A stretch of 61,944 nt of DNA from Ponticaulis sp. (lineage in GTDB: Bacteria > Pseudomonadota > Alphaproteobacteria > Caulobacterales > Hyphomonadaceae): contig NZUJ01000122.1 in assembly GCA_002701295.1 (NCBI GenBank), positions 1 through 61,944 of the forward strand. Direction: 5' to 3'. Below, in pieces: positions 17,432-25,562 of this stretch; positions within the stretch are counted from its first letter, which is position 1, and every line of letters begins with the position of its first letter. Under the pieces are notes generated by a model. It saw nothing but the letters and a program-made list of their open reading frames with translations. It made no database searches and was not told the origin of the DNA. A program made the position numbers and the translations under genes.

Positions 17432-18262
17432 ATGACTCTGACCGACACCAAACGTGCCGAATGGACAAACTGGGTGTGGAGCAATCTGTATCGCGGCGTT
17501 CCTCCGCGCACGCTTGCGGCAGAGATGCAGAAGCGCCACGTTCCAGAAGCTGAAATTCGTCAGATCATGGGGTCATCTTTCGATGCCAGGTCAGACATCG
17601 TCGACCATGAGGCCATCGCCAATTGCCGGATCACAAAACGCGTTTCGGAAACGCCGGGACTTAAAAAGCTCGCCACCCGCAAGGCACAGGTCTTCACCTG
17701 GGAGAATTTCCTAACGCCAGAGGAGTGCCAGCAAACCATCGCCATGATTGATGGACATCTCCGCCCGTCCACCGTTACTGATGATCGCGGAGACGCACGT
17801 GTTCGCACCTCTTCGACCTGCGACCTGGGTGATATTGTCGATCCTTTCGTCAACGAACTCGACCGCAAGATCGCTGAAGGTCTCGGTATTCACTGGGCCT
17901 ATGCCGAACCCAATCAGGGGCAGAAATACGAGATCGGGCAGGAATTCAAATCCCATACCGATTATTTCGAGCCCAACTCACCGGAATACCTGCCCAACAC
18001 TGGCGAGCGCGGCCAGCGTACATGGACCTTCATGATCTATCTGAACTCGACTCCTGAGGGTGGCGCAACGCGCTTTCCACGCCTCGATAAGCTCTTTCGC
18101 CCAAAGGAAGGCATGGCGGTCGTCTGGAACAATCTCAACCCGGACGGCAGCATCAATCCATGGACACTCCATCACGGCATGAAGCCGCGCAAGGGCGAGA
18201 AATACATCATCACAAAATGGTTTCGCGAAAAGGGCTGGGGCCCGATGTTTCTGGAGTCTTAG
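17432..18262 (+). CDS. 2OG-Fe(II) oxygenase (prolyl 4-hydroxylase-like)
   Basis: A 276-residue protein with the double-stranded beta-helix of prolyl-4-hydroxylase alpha-like enzymes in residues 80-270. The iron ligands are in HTDYFEP (HxD) and in the distal HHGMKPRKGEKYI, and GGATRFP and the strands around TWTFMIYLN fit the fold. The N-terminal 80 residues contain a small helical part of unknown role. Substrates are unknown. AGGAG sits seven bases before the ATG. It is divergent from leuC and convergent with purK. Confidence 0.9.
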   Translation: MTLTDTKRAEWTNWVWSNLYRGVPPRTLAAEMQKRHVPEAEIRQIMGSSFDARSDIVDHEAIANCRITKRVSETPGLKKLATRKAQVFTWENFLTPEECQQTIAMIDGHLRPSTVTDDRGDARVRTSSTCDLGDIVDPFVNELDRKIAEGLGIHWAYAEPNQGQKYEIGQEFKSHTDYFEPNSPEYLPNTGERGQRTWTFMIYLNSTPEGGATRFPRLDKLFRPKEGMAVVWNNLNPDGSINPWTLHHGMKPRKGEKYIITKWFREKGWGPMFLES

Positions 18263-18273
18263 GCGGGCCTGAC

Positions 18274-19329
18274 TCACGTCTTCCGAACGACATGCCCCAT
18301 TTTGCGGCCCGCGCGAGCTTCGCGCTTGCCATACAGCGTCACCATATCGCCTGGCGCTAGCGGCTTATAGATGTCCTCTCCGAGGAGATTTTCCATTTCC
18401 GCATCGAACAGCCGATCTGTCGGGCCAAGCGGCCAGCCAGCAATAGCACGGATGTGCTGTTCGAACTGTCCAGTAAGGCAGGCTTCAGGTGTCCAGTGCC
18501 CTGAATTATGAACGCGCGGCGCCATCTCATTGAGTAGGAGCCCCCCATCTTCGAGCACAAAAAACTCGCAGGCCAGCACACCCACATGACCGAGCGCTGT
18601 GATGAGTTGCGTTGCCGCGCTCTGAGCCGACTTGAGCACCGCCTCGTCAAAGCGCGCAGGAACGCGAGAGGTATGCAGAATACCATTCGTGTGCACGTTC
18701 TCTGCCGGGTCATAGGCCTTGATCTCGCCCGTCGCGCTGCGTGCCAGAACCACTGAAACTTCACCTGCGAAGGGCACCATGGCTTCCAGAATACAAGGGA
18801 CGCCATCAAGGTCACCATAGACAGTTATCGGGTCATCACCTGATTTGAGGCGTCGCTGACCATGTCCGTCATACCCATCGCGCCTGGTCTTCAAAATGCC
18901 GCCGCCCTGGAGCTCACGCATTGCGGCGCGAAGATCATCTACACTATCGACCACCCAATAGTCGGCGGTCGGTACGCCGGTCTCTCGGGCAAAGGATTTT
19001 TCGAAATGCCGATCCTGACAAATCTCTAGTGATTTCGGCCCCGGATGAACTGTGGCGCCCATATCGAGCAGCATATTCAGCGCACTGACAGGCACGTTTT
19101 CGAATTCGAGCGTCACCAGATCGCTGCGCACCGAGAACTCTGCCAATGCATCTTTATCGGTATAGTCGGCCTGAATGGCGTGCGCCGCAACGCGGGATGC
19201 AGGGCTGTGATCGCCGGGCCCCAGAATGACAACGTCAAATCCAAGTCGCGCAGCCGCACCTGCCAGCATGCGGCCCAACTGGCCGTCGCCGAGAATGCCG
19301 ATCGTGGAGCCGAGAGGAAGCGCTGTCAT
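18274..19329 (-). CDS. purK: N5-carboxyaminoimidazole ribonucleotide synthase
   Basis: An ATP-grasp enzyme of purine biosynthesis converting AIR, ATP and bicarbonate to N5-CAIR. Visible motifs are [13 protein letters not shown] at the N-terminus, [20 protein letters not shown] in the ATP-grasp, the metal site [13 protein letters not shown] and the C-terminal domain (NLLGE). The 351-residue length is normal. The start overlaps the purE stop by four bases, so the two are translationally coupled with purE first. Confidence 0.97.
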   Translation of the reverse strand: MTALPLGSTIGILGDGQLGRMLAGAAARLGFDVVILGPGDHSPASRVAAHAIQADYTDKDALAEFSVRSDLVTLEFENVPVSALNMLLDMGATVHPGPKSLEICQDRHFEKSFARETGVPTADYWVVDSVDDLRAAMRELQGGGILKTRRDGYDGHGQRRLKSGDDPITVYGDLDGVPCILEAMVPFAGEVSVVLARSATGEIKAYDPAENVHTNGILHTSRVPARFDEAVLKSAQSAATQLITALGHVGVLACEFFVLEDGGLLLNEMAPRVHNSGHWTPEACLTGQFEQHIRAIAGWPLGPTDRLFDAEMENLLGEDIYKPLAPGDMVTLYGKREARAGRKMGHVVRKT

Positions 19330-19817
19330 TGATCGACGGGAGACATCGCAACAGTTTCAGACTGTTCAGCCCGCCAGGCTTTCAGGCGTTCAGTCAGCGC
19401 CGGGTCCTGAAGTGCCACGACAGATGCCGCCAGAAGACCCGCATTCTTTGCGCCGGACTGGCCGATGGCCAGCGTGCCGACAGGAACGCCTTTCGGCATT
19501 TGCACGATAGACAGAAGACTATCCATCCCGCTCAGCGCCTTGCTTTCAACGGGCACACCGAAAACCGGCAAGTGGGTCAAAGCCGCAACCATACCCGGCA
19601 AGTGAGCTGCACCGCCCGCACCAGCGATAATCACCTGAATACCCCGTGATTCAGCCTCGCGCGCATAGGAATACATGCGATCCGGCGTGCGGTGTGCCGA
19701 CACGATCTTACATTCGTGGTCGATTTCAAGCGCTTCGAGAATCTCATGAGCGGCAGACATTGTTGGCCAGTCGGACTGGCTGCCCATGATAATGCCAACT
19801 TTGGGCGCAGAGGTCAT
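19326..19817 (-). CDS. purE: N5-carboxyaminoimidazole ribonucleotide mutase
   Basis: A 163-residue PurE that rearranges N5-CAIR to CAIR. Motifs: [46 protein letters not shown] and [13 protein letters not shown]. The ATG at 19817 has GGAG eight bases upstream. An upstream in-frame ATG at 19868 adds 17 residues unlike the family, so it was not used. It forms an operon with purK. Confidence 0.97.
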   Translation of the reverse strand: MTSAPKVGIIMGSQSDWPTMSAAHEILEALEIDHECKIVSAHRTPDRMYSYAREAESRGIQVIIAGAGGAAHLPGMVAALTHLPVFGVPVESKALSGMDSLLSIVQMPKGVPVGTLAIGQSGAKNAGLLAASVVALQDPALTERLKAWRAEQSETVAMSPVDQ

Positions 19818-19980
19818 TTCGGGTGCTCCGGCAAAGGGACACCTTATTGATTTCGGCCGCCGAGACAAGACCGAAATTTCTGATTGCCAAGTGGTTAAGA
19901 TACCCGATGAAATTCTTCAGATTTTAACATTTGCATAACACGAAGCTGACATGCTGACGGTCGATGACAAGGCATGCTGC

Positions 19981-20712
19981 ATGAGTAATCCTCCTGTTGA
20001 CCATCCAATCGGAAAGGTTCTCGAGCTCTATCCGGGCTCGCAGGAAAGCGCGCGCCGTTCCGGCACCACAGCCCGGTCGGCTCTGGACGCATTTCTGGCC
20101 TCTGCCGGGTGGACGCTTTCAGATTTGACGCCAGATCAGGTCCGTCTTGTTGCCGGACTTTTCACCGAGCGCCAGCTGCACCTCGAAACCATCGAAACAC
20201 TGAATCGCGAACTCGAATTCGCCCGGACGATTGCCGATCATGATCCGCTGGTGCCGGTCTATAACCGGCGCGCCTTCCTCAGAGAGCTTGGAAAGCAGAT
20301 TTCCTTCTGTGAGCGGTACAATCTGACAGCCTGCCTGATCTACATGGACCTTGATAACTTCAAGGCATTGAATGATCAGTTCGGCCATTCAGCCGGTGAT
20401 GAAGCGCTCAAGGATTTTGGTCGTCTTCTCAAGGCGCACACACGCGCCTCTGACCTGATCGGCCGCCTTGGCGGTGATGAATTCGCCGTTCTGCTACTCG
20501 ACGCCGGTCTTGAGTCAGCGAAAGCCAAGGCTGATCGCCTGAGAGAGGATGTTCAGGCCATTAACTACGGTACAGCTACCGACAGGCTGAACCTGGATGT
20601 CTCCTGCGGCGTGGTCGAATGGCAGACGGGTGACGCCGCGGCTCACTTGGTCGAGCGCGCGGACGAAGCCATGTTCATCGTCAAGCACCGCCATCAGAAG
20701 GCTCGCGCCTGA
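19981..20712 (+). CDS. GGDEF-domain diguanylate cyclase
   Basis: About 243 residues from the ATG at 19981, which has AAGG at fair spacing. An upstream ATG at 19951 adds ten residues and is an alternative. A short helical N-terminal part (residues 1-80) precedes a GGDEF domain: DHDPLVPVYNRRAFLREL, LIYMDLDNFKALND with a metal-binding Asp, and the intact RLGGDEFAVLL active site. It should make cyclic di-GMP. No membrane helix or recognisable sensory domain is present, and no RxxD I-site is obvious just upstream of GGDEF. Confidence 0.9.
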   Translation: MSNPPVDHPIGKVLELYPGSQESARRSGTTARSALDAFLASAGWTLSDLTPDQVRLVAGLFTERQLHLETIETLNRELEFARTIADHDPLVPVYNRRAFLRELGKQISFCERYNLTACLIYMDLDNFKALNDQFGHSAGDEALKDFGRLLKAHTRASDLIGRLGGDEFAVLLLDAGLESAKAKADRLREDVQAINYGTATDRLNLDVSCGVVEWQTGDAAAHLVERADEAMFIVKHRHQKARA

Positions 20713-20833
20713 GGCGCTCAGCCGAAACGCCCGATTTTTGGTCACACTGCCCGGAATTGGCAAATACGTTTAGCACGGCTGCGAATTCAAATCCTTCGGC
20801 CCCGATCCGGCTTGAAAATACCCGCCAATCGCA

Positions 20834-20850
20834 ATTGACATATTGTCAAT
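20834..20850. promoter_or_regulatory. Palindrome overlapping a consensus -35 upstream of the 20.9 kb RNA
   Basis: ATTGACATATTGTCAAT is a perfect inverted repeat with a three-base centre, and contains TTGACA, the consensus -35 hexamer. A convincing -10 is not visible 16-18 bases further on, so the start of transcription is uncertain. It may be a promoter with a regulator site built in. Confidence 0.45.
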
Positions 20851-20851
20851 G

Positions 20852-21073
20852 ACGCACAGAGCGCATCTGCTCTGGTCGTTTCCGGCTTTGGGCATTCCTC
20901 GGGGGGAGGGGTGCCCTACCCTGACGAGGCAGTACTGGCTCCAGTTCTGTTTCGTTGGTCTGGAGTTTTCCAGGCCTTCTAGCCAGCCTCTTCGTCGACC
21001 GTCATGGTGTCGGGGGGTCTGTCTTTTCTTTCCCAGAAACTTAGGGCGACCGCTCAACCGGTCGCCCATTTTT
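20852..21073 (+). ncRNA. Structured non-coding RNA candidate (6S-like, tentative)
   Basis: No protein-coding frame is convincing here, but the plus strand is rich in stable stems. They are CAGAGC/GCTCTG (20857-20874), an eleven-pair hairpin with a five-G loop (20890-20916), and a long apical arm in which GAGG and CTGGCT pair with AGCCAG and CCTC (20926-20990), with an inner CTCCAG/CTGGAG. A canonical terminator follows. The element CCCTGACGAGG just before the apical arm resembles the conserved CCCUGA strand of the 6S RNA bubble. Size (about 220 bases) and a long rod-like fold fit 6S RNA, but I cannot rule out another RNA class. The purEK genes lie nearby. Confidence 0.5.
21044..21073 (+). terminator. 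Rho-independent terminator of the structured RNA
   Basis: GGGCGACC, loop GCTCAACC, GGTCGCCC, then A and TTTTT. An eight-pair GC-rich stem with a T-run is a strong intrinsic terminator on the plus strand. Confidence 0.9.
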
Positions 21074-21288
21074 GTCGGCAATTCGGCACTCAGGACCGCA
21101 ATTTGGTCTCAAGAGATTGCATGAATCGCTATTCTATATTCTATATATAGCCAGATACATCGAATTAGCTTTGTTTTTGCACTGTTTTATTCGACACACT
21201 CTGAGATAAAGTGACCTCAGATATTTGATGACGTCATGGCCGCCAACCCGGCTGGTCGAAAAAACGAGAACAGAACGGACCGATATTC
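21074..21288. promoter_or_regulatory. Leader region of the TetR gene with AT-rich tract and palindrome
   Basis: This gap carries a strongly AT-rich stretch (TATATTCTATATATAG near 21135-21150) and the ten-base perfect palindrome ATGACGTCAT at 21228-21237. The palindrome lies about 50 bases before the TetR start, where an autoregulatory operator would be expected. Confidence 0.35.
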
Positions 21289-21912
21289 ATGACGAAATTT
21301 CCACTACGGACCAAACGTAAACTGGAAACCCGCGTCAAGCTGGTACGCGCAGGTCGGCAACTCTTCCTCTCCAAGGGGTATGACAACACAACTCTGGAAG
21401 AAATTGCAGATGCCGCAGGCCTTCATGTTCAGACACTCTACAGGCATTTCGGTACTAAACAGGATCTCGCCAAAGCCGGCGATGAACACTGGCTGGAACT
21501 CTTCGAAAAAGAGATTTCTGAGCGCGACCGGAGCGAAAACACCTTTGCCTTCTGGCGGCGCTGGATGAGCAACACGGTTGAAACGCTTCTGGCAGACGGT
21601 GACACCTTCCGGTCTCACCTGACGATGAGCCACACGACACCGACAATTCTCGGCGCGACCCTGGCGATCCGTAGTCGCTACGAAGATCTATTGACCGAAC
21701 ACCTCGCTGAAGATTTTGGAATCTCCGCCGAGGGCGTTTCAACAGCACGTCTGGTCGCGTGTATGCTGATGGGGGCGAACGCCTATGTCCGTCTGAATTA
21801 TGTCGACAGGAATACAGACCTGATGTCTGAGACGCTGAAAGTGATCGATATGACGACGGAAATGTTCGCTCATCTGGTTCAACCTCGGAACGACAATCGT
21901 CAGGCTGTCTGA
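21289..21912 (+). CDS. TetR/AcrR-family transcriptional regulator
   Basis: A 207-residue regulator. The N-terminal helix-turn-helix is clear: KLVRAGRQLFLSKGYDNTTLEEIADAAGLHVQTLYRHFGTKQDL. The rest is an all-helical ligand domain (LELFEKEI ... LVACMLMGANAYVRLNYV) with no recognisable effector signature. It is followed on the same strand by the serine-hydrolase lipoprotein and the tandem paralogue block, and two palindromes lie between it and the hydrolase. It is a good candidate to control one or both, but this is inference. Confidence 0.92.
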   Translation: MTKFPLRTKRKLETRVKLVRAGRQLFLSKGYDNTTLEEIADAAGLHVQTLYRHFGTKQDLAKAGDEHWLELFEKEISERDRSENTFAFWRRWMSNTVETLLADGDTFRSHLTMSHTTPTILGATLAIRSRYEDLLTEHLAEDFGISAEGVSTARLVACMLMGANAYVRLNYVDRNTDLMSETLKVIDMTTEMFAHLVQPRNDNRQAV

Positions 21913-21969
21913 CTCTCCCGGTCAGGCATTCACAAGAACGCGATCAGGATAGACGACTGATCAAACGCG

Positions 21970-21982
21970 TGATTAGAAATCA
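21970..21982. promoter_or_regulatory. Inverted repeat TGATTAGAAATCA
   Basis: A perfect five-base inverted repeat with a three-base centre lies 44 bases before the serine-hydrolase start, in the space after tetR. It is a candidate operator half of the pair with the repeat at 21999. Confidence 0.35.
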
Positions 21983-21998
21983 TCAAACAATAATGATG

Positions 21999-22013
21999 GT
22001 GCGCACAGCGCAC
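21999..22013. promoter_or_regulatory. Inverted repeat GTGCGCACAGCGCAC
   Basis: A perfect six-base inverted repeat with centre ACA sits immediately before the GGGAGG ribosome-binding site of the serine hydrolase. Bound protein or an mRNA hairpin here could block expression of the gene. Confidence 0.4.
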
Positions 22014-22026
22014 TTGGGAGGCTTTG

Positions 22027-23367
22027 ATGATTTTTACCCGGTTCCGTACCGGACAGCGCACACGTGTGCTGTCTGCAGTTAGTCTGGCAGCGCTTCTTGC
22101 GCTTGGCGCATGTTCAACGACATCGTCATCTACGGAAACACCGGCGACAGTCTCTCAGATTGATCAGTCTGCGCGGTTCTCTGATGCGGGGCTCGCTCAA
22201 CTCGATAATCTTATGAAACAGGCCGTTGATGACGGAGAGGTCCACGGGCTGGCCTATGTGCTCGTGGCCGGCGAACAGGAAATCGCCCGAAACTATTTCG
22301 GCCTCCGGTCTGTGTCTCAGCAACAGCCCATTACGGAAGACACGATTTATCGCGTCTACTCCATGACCAAGCCGATCACAGGCGTCGCCATGATGATGCT
22401 CTGGGAAGAAGGCAAATGGGATCTCGACGATCCGGTCACCAAATACATTCCGGAATTTTCAGATCTTCAGGTGCTCGATGGCACCAATCCTGACGGATCT
22501 CCGAAACTGGTCCCGATGGAACGCCCGCCAACCATGCGTGAACTCATGAGTCACACGGCTGGTTTCGGCTATGGCCTCAGCGGATCAGACCCGGTCAATA
22601 CCGCCTTTCGTGACAATCAGATCCTCCGTTCACCTGATCTCGACACGCTCGTAGACCGCGTCGCCGATGTCCCTCTGCTCTTCCAGCCGGGTGATGACTG
22701 GTTCTACTCCATCGCTGTCGATCTTCAGGGCTATATTGTTGAGAAACTATCCGGACAGAAGTTTGGCGACTTCCTGCAAGAACGGATCTTCACGCCGCTC
22801 GAAATGGAAGACGCAGCTTTCTACGTGCCTGAAGATCAGTATGGCCGGTTCTCAGAAGTCTTCACCTATAGCGCTGAAGAAGGCGGCCTCGTTCGCGTTG
22901 ATTCAGCAGCCCGCGCCTTCCGGAAAGAGACTGTGGCAATGCAATCGGGTGGTGGCGGTCTCGTCATGACCCTCGATGACTATGCGCACTTCTGCCAGAT
23001 GCTTCTGAATGGTGGATCCTTCCGCGGTAAACAACTTGTGAAGCCCGAGACGATCGAGCTGATGGCGACCGATGTCCTGCCAGAAGGTGTCTCCATCTGG
23101 TCAGCAGGCAACTCTGACAGACGCGCTGGCGCGGGTCAGGGCTTCGGGCTGGATTTCGGCATTGTCTCAGACCCTGTCGAAGCGGAATCCGGCCAGGGAA
23201 AAGGCAGTTATTACTGGGGTGGAGCCGCCGGAACATGGTTCTGGATTGATCCCGTGAATGATCTTTATTTCATCGGAATGATTCAGAGAATGTCCGGAAA
23301 TCCGGCCTCAGAATACGATCCGAGAGCGGTCAGCCGGGTCGGCGTCTATGACGCACTGGAAGACTGA
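22027..23367 (+). CDS. Serine hydrolase lipoprotein (beta-lactamase class C / EstB-like)
   Basis: A 446-residue protein starting at ATG 22027 behind a strong GGGAGG site. The N-terminus has a lipobox LGAC at residues 26-29, so it is probably an envelope lipoprotein. The catalytic SxxK is SMTKPITG, the second motif is YSIAVD (Tyr with Ser in place of the usual YxN spacing) and the third region is WGGAAGT. This is the S12 peptidase/esterase fold shared by class C beta-lactamases, DD-peptidases and carboxylesterases. The low match to YxN and the context suggest an esterase rather than a beta-lactamase. It lies between the TetR gene and the tandem secreted paralogues. Confidence 0.88.
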   Translation: MIFTRFRTGQRTRVLSAVSLAALLALGACSTTSSSTETPATVSQIDQSARFSDAGLAQLDNLMKQAVDDGEVHGLAYVLVAGEQEIARNYFGLRSVSQQQPITEDTIYRVYSMTKPITGVAMMMLWEEGKWDLDDPVTKYIPEFSDLQVLDGTNPDGSPKLVPMERPPTMRELMSHTAGFGYGLSGSDPVNTAFRDNQILRSPDLDTLVDRVADVPLLFQPGDDWFYSIAVDLQGYIVEKLSGQKFGDFLQERIFTPLEMEDAAFYVPEDQYGRFSEVFTYSAEEGGLVRVDSAARAFRKETVAMQSGGGGLVMTLDDYAHFCQMLLNGGSFRGKQLVKPETIELMATDVLPEGVSIWSAGNSDRRAGAGQGFGLDFGIVSDPVEAESGQGKGSYYWGGAAGTWFWIDPVNDLYFIGMIQRMSGNPASEYDPRAVSRVGVYDALED

Positions 23368-23525
23368 GAGAGTTTCGCCACACAGGTGAATTGCTTGACA
23401 TGTGTATAGTCAGGTATCATGAATGAAGTAGAGCCGATCGCCCGATAATAACAACGATAAATGGGAAAATTTTCGGCCGTGTAGTTTTGAATCTGAGGGC
23501 ACATGGCCCTCATGGGAGGACTTGA

Positions 23526-24386
23526 ATGAGAGCTTTAGTATCGGCCTGCGCGGCTGTAGCCTTGATTGCGGGATCGTCGATGGTTTCGCATGATTTCGGA
23601 ACAGCATCCGCACAGACTGCTTCCGAGAAAATGGATCTGAACGGCGTCTGGAAAGTCTCCAGTGACGCGTATTACGATCTGGAAGCCCATGCGGCAAAGC
23701 CAGCCATGCAGACCATTGAAGGTCCTTATGGTCCGGTTCCAGACCGACGCGTTCTGGCACTGGGCGCACTCGGTGGCGTGCCCGCAAATGAGAGCGTCGT
23801 GAGCACGGGAGCCATCCCTTACTCTCCAGAGGCCCTGGAAACCCGCGACGACAACGCAACGAACTGGATCGAAAAAGATCCGAACATCAAGTGCTACCAG
23901 CCAGGTGTTCCACGCGCGACATACATGCCTTTCCCGTTCCGTATCATCATGAACGAAGAACAGGGTCAGATGCTGATCGCGTACGAATATGCAGGCGCTG
24001 TCCGGAACGTCTTCCTGGGTGAAGATCCAGGTGAAGCACCACTCGACAGCTGGATGGGTCAGTCCTGGGGCTATTGGGATGGCGACAGCTTCGTGATCGA
24101 AGTCAAATACCAGAATGGCGAGACATGGCTCGACCGCGCAGGTAACTATCTGCCTTACGGCGCTGAAGTCGTTGAGCGTTACACGCCAATCGATGCCAAC
24201 CATGTTCGTTATGAAGCAACAGTCACTGAGCCTGAAACCTTCACCGAGCCGTTCACAATCTCTCTGATCCTTTATCGTCAGATCGAAGAAGACGCTCAGC
24301 TGATGGAATTCAACTGCGTCTCATTCGTTGAAGAACTGCTTCACGGACACCTTCGCAAAAATCCATTGCAGGAGCCGATTGAATGA
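23526..24386 (+). CDS. Secreted protein, paralogue 1 of a five-member array (short form)
   Basis: A 286-residue protein with a signal peptide (MRALVSACAAVALIAGSSMV ... TASAQ). It is the most divergent and shortest of the five. Shared features with the other four are the early GVW (LNGVWKV), GQSWGYWDGDSFVIEVKY (the others have GDSVGHWEGDTLVV), the VVERYTPIDANHVRYEATVTEPETF module (others ERFTRVADD-YEFTVTDPDLF), and an ending with a Cys (EFNCVSF) where the others have YACHEGN. It lacks the KWDP-EPPR N-terminal segment. The predicted location is the periplasm. GGGAGG lies before the ATG. The function is unknown. The next gene overlaps its stop by four bases. Confidence 0.8.
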   Translation: MRALVSACAAVALIAGSSMVSHDFGTASAQTASEKMDLNGVWKVSSDAYYDLEAHAAKPAMQTIEGPYGPVPDRRVLALGALGGVPANESVVSTGAIPYSPEALETRDDNATNWIEKDPNIKCYQPGVPRATYMPFPFRIIMNEEQGQMLIAYEYAGAVRNVFLGEDPGEAPLDSWMGQSWGYWDGDSFVIEVKYQNGETWLDRAGNYLPYGAEVVERYTPIDANHVRYEATVTEPETFTEPFTISLILYRQIEEDAQLMEFNCVSFVEELLHGHLRKNPLQEPIE

Positions 24387-25444
24387 AATCCATCCTGAAA
24401 ACTGTTCTGGCGGCAAGCGCCAGCATGATGGTGCTCACCGCACCATCAGCCCTTGCTCAGGCGGCAGCACCAGCTGCGCCTGAGAAGTGGGACCCAAAAT
24501 ATGAGCCGCCACGCATGCCGGATGGCACACCAAGCTTTGATGGTGTGTGGTCCAAAGCATCTCTGACGGTTCTTGAGCGGACGCCGCAATTCCAGGGGCA
24601 GGTCATTGCTCCAGCAGTTGCGACGGCCATCGAAACCGGTCGCGAGAAGGCGATGGAAGCGTCCAACGCGCCATCAGATCCGAATGCCGGCGCACCTGAA
24701 GCCGGAAACAATGTTGGCGGCTACAACACCTTCTGGATGGATCCGGGCACAAAGTTCGGTGTCGTCGATGGTGAAATCCGGTCGTCATGGATTGTTATCC
24801 CAGAGGACGGCAAAATTCCGTATACCGAAGCAGGTAAGGTTGAAGCTGAAGCCGCCGTGTCGGAAATGCGCAACAACTTCGATGATCCTGAAGTCCGTTC
24901 TGCGGGCGAGCGGTGTACGGTTGGCTTCGGTTCCACCGGTGCACCACCAATGCTGAACGTGCTCTATAACAACCATGTTCAGTTCTTCCAGTCTCCAGAC
25001 ATCGTCTCGGTGCTGGTTGAGATGAACCACAATGCACGCATGATCCGGATTGACGGCGAGTATCGTGAAGACGCGATGCATCAATGGCTCGGCGACTCCG
25101 TGGGTCACTGGGAAGGCGATACACTCGTCGTGACGACAACGAATTTCCACCCGCACAATTCTGTCCGGACGGCTATTCGACACGAAGTGTACCTGCAGCC
25201 TGACTCCGTTGTCGAAGAGCGTTTCACACGCGTCGCAGACGACACAATTCTCTACGAATTCACCGTCACTGACCCCGACCTGTTCACGCAGCCATGGAAA
25301 GGCGAAATGCCGCTCTGGAAGACTGACGAACAGATTTTTGAATACGCATGTCATGAGGGCAATCATGCCATGCCAGGCATTCTGGCAGGTGCCCGACGCA
25401 AAGAAGCAGAAGCCGAAAAAGGCAGTTCTGCCGGTAGCCAGTAA
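24383..25444 (+). CDS. Secreted protein, paralogue 2 of a five-member array
   Basis: A 353-residue protein with signal peptide ending ALAQ. Common landmarks of the family: KWDPKYEPPRMPDGTPSF-GVW at the mature N-terminus; a low-complexity PSDPNAGAPEAG linker; WMDPGT; conserved GERCTVGFGSTGAPPMLNVL with Cys178; NNHVQFFQS; MNHNARMIR; WLGDSVGHWEGDTLVV; NFHP; ERFTRVADD; and EYACHEGNH with Cys323 near the end. The two Cys and the four or five conserved His suggest a disulfide or metal site in a beta-rich domain. Its start overlaps the previous gene's stop (ATGA). It is closest to paralogue 5. I do not recognise a named family. Confidence 0.85.
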   Translation: MKSILKTVLAASASMMVLTAPSALAQAAAPAAPEKWDPKYEPPRMPDGTPSFDGVWSKASLTVLERTPQFQGQVIAPAVATAIETGREKAMEASNAPSDPNAGAPEAGNNVGGYNTFWMDPGTKFGVVDGEIRSSWIVIPEDGKIPYTEAGKVEAEAAVSEMRNNFDDPEVRSAGERCTVGFGSTGAPPMLNVLYNNHVQFFQSPDIVSVLVEMNHNARMIRIDGEYREDAMHQWLGDSVGHWEGDTLVVTTTNFHPHNSVRTAIRHEVYLQPDSVVEERFTRVADDTILYEFTVTDPDLFTQPWKGEMPLWKTDEQIFEYACHEGNHAMPGILAGARRKEAEAEKGSSAGSQ

Positions 25445-25473
25445 GCGTTTGTCTGACTGGTAAAATCAGAGCC

Positions 25474-25516
25474 AGGCGCGGCCGATATGGGACTATCCCA
25501 GACATCATCCGCGCCT
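25474..25516. repeat. Nested hairpin between paralogues 2 and 3
   Basis: An outer stem AGGCGCGG/CCGCGCCT encloses an inner hairpin TGGGA-CTA-TCCCA. It lies in the 118-base gap and is followed by an A/T-rich tract (about 30 bases) before the next ribosome-binding site. It could protect or process the polycistronic mRNA or attenuate read-through. Confidence 0.45.
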
Positions 25517-25562
25517 GTTCTAAAATATAATAATAAAACAATAAATCAGGGAGGTAGCGCAC

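Noticed and set aside
22027-23367. True class C beta-lactamase
   Set aside because: The second catalytic motif is YSI rather than YxN and the protein is a lipoprotein; the broader S12 esterase/hydrolase call is safer.
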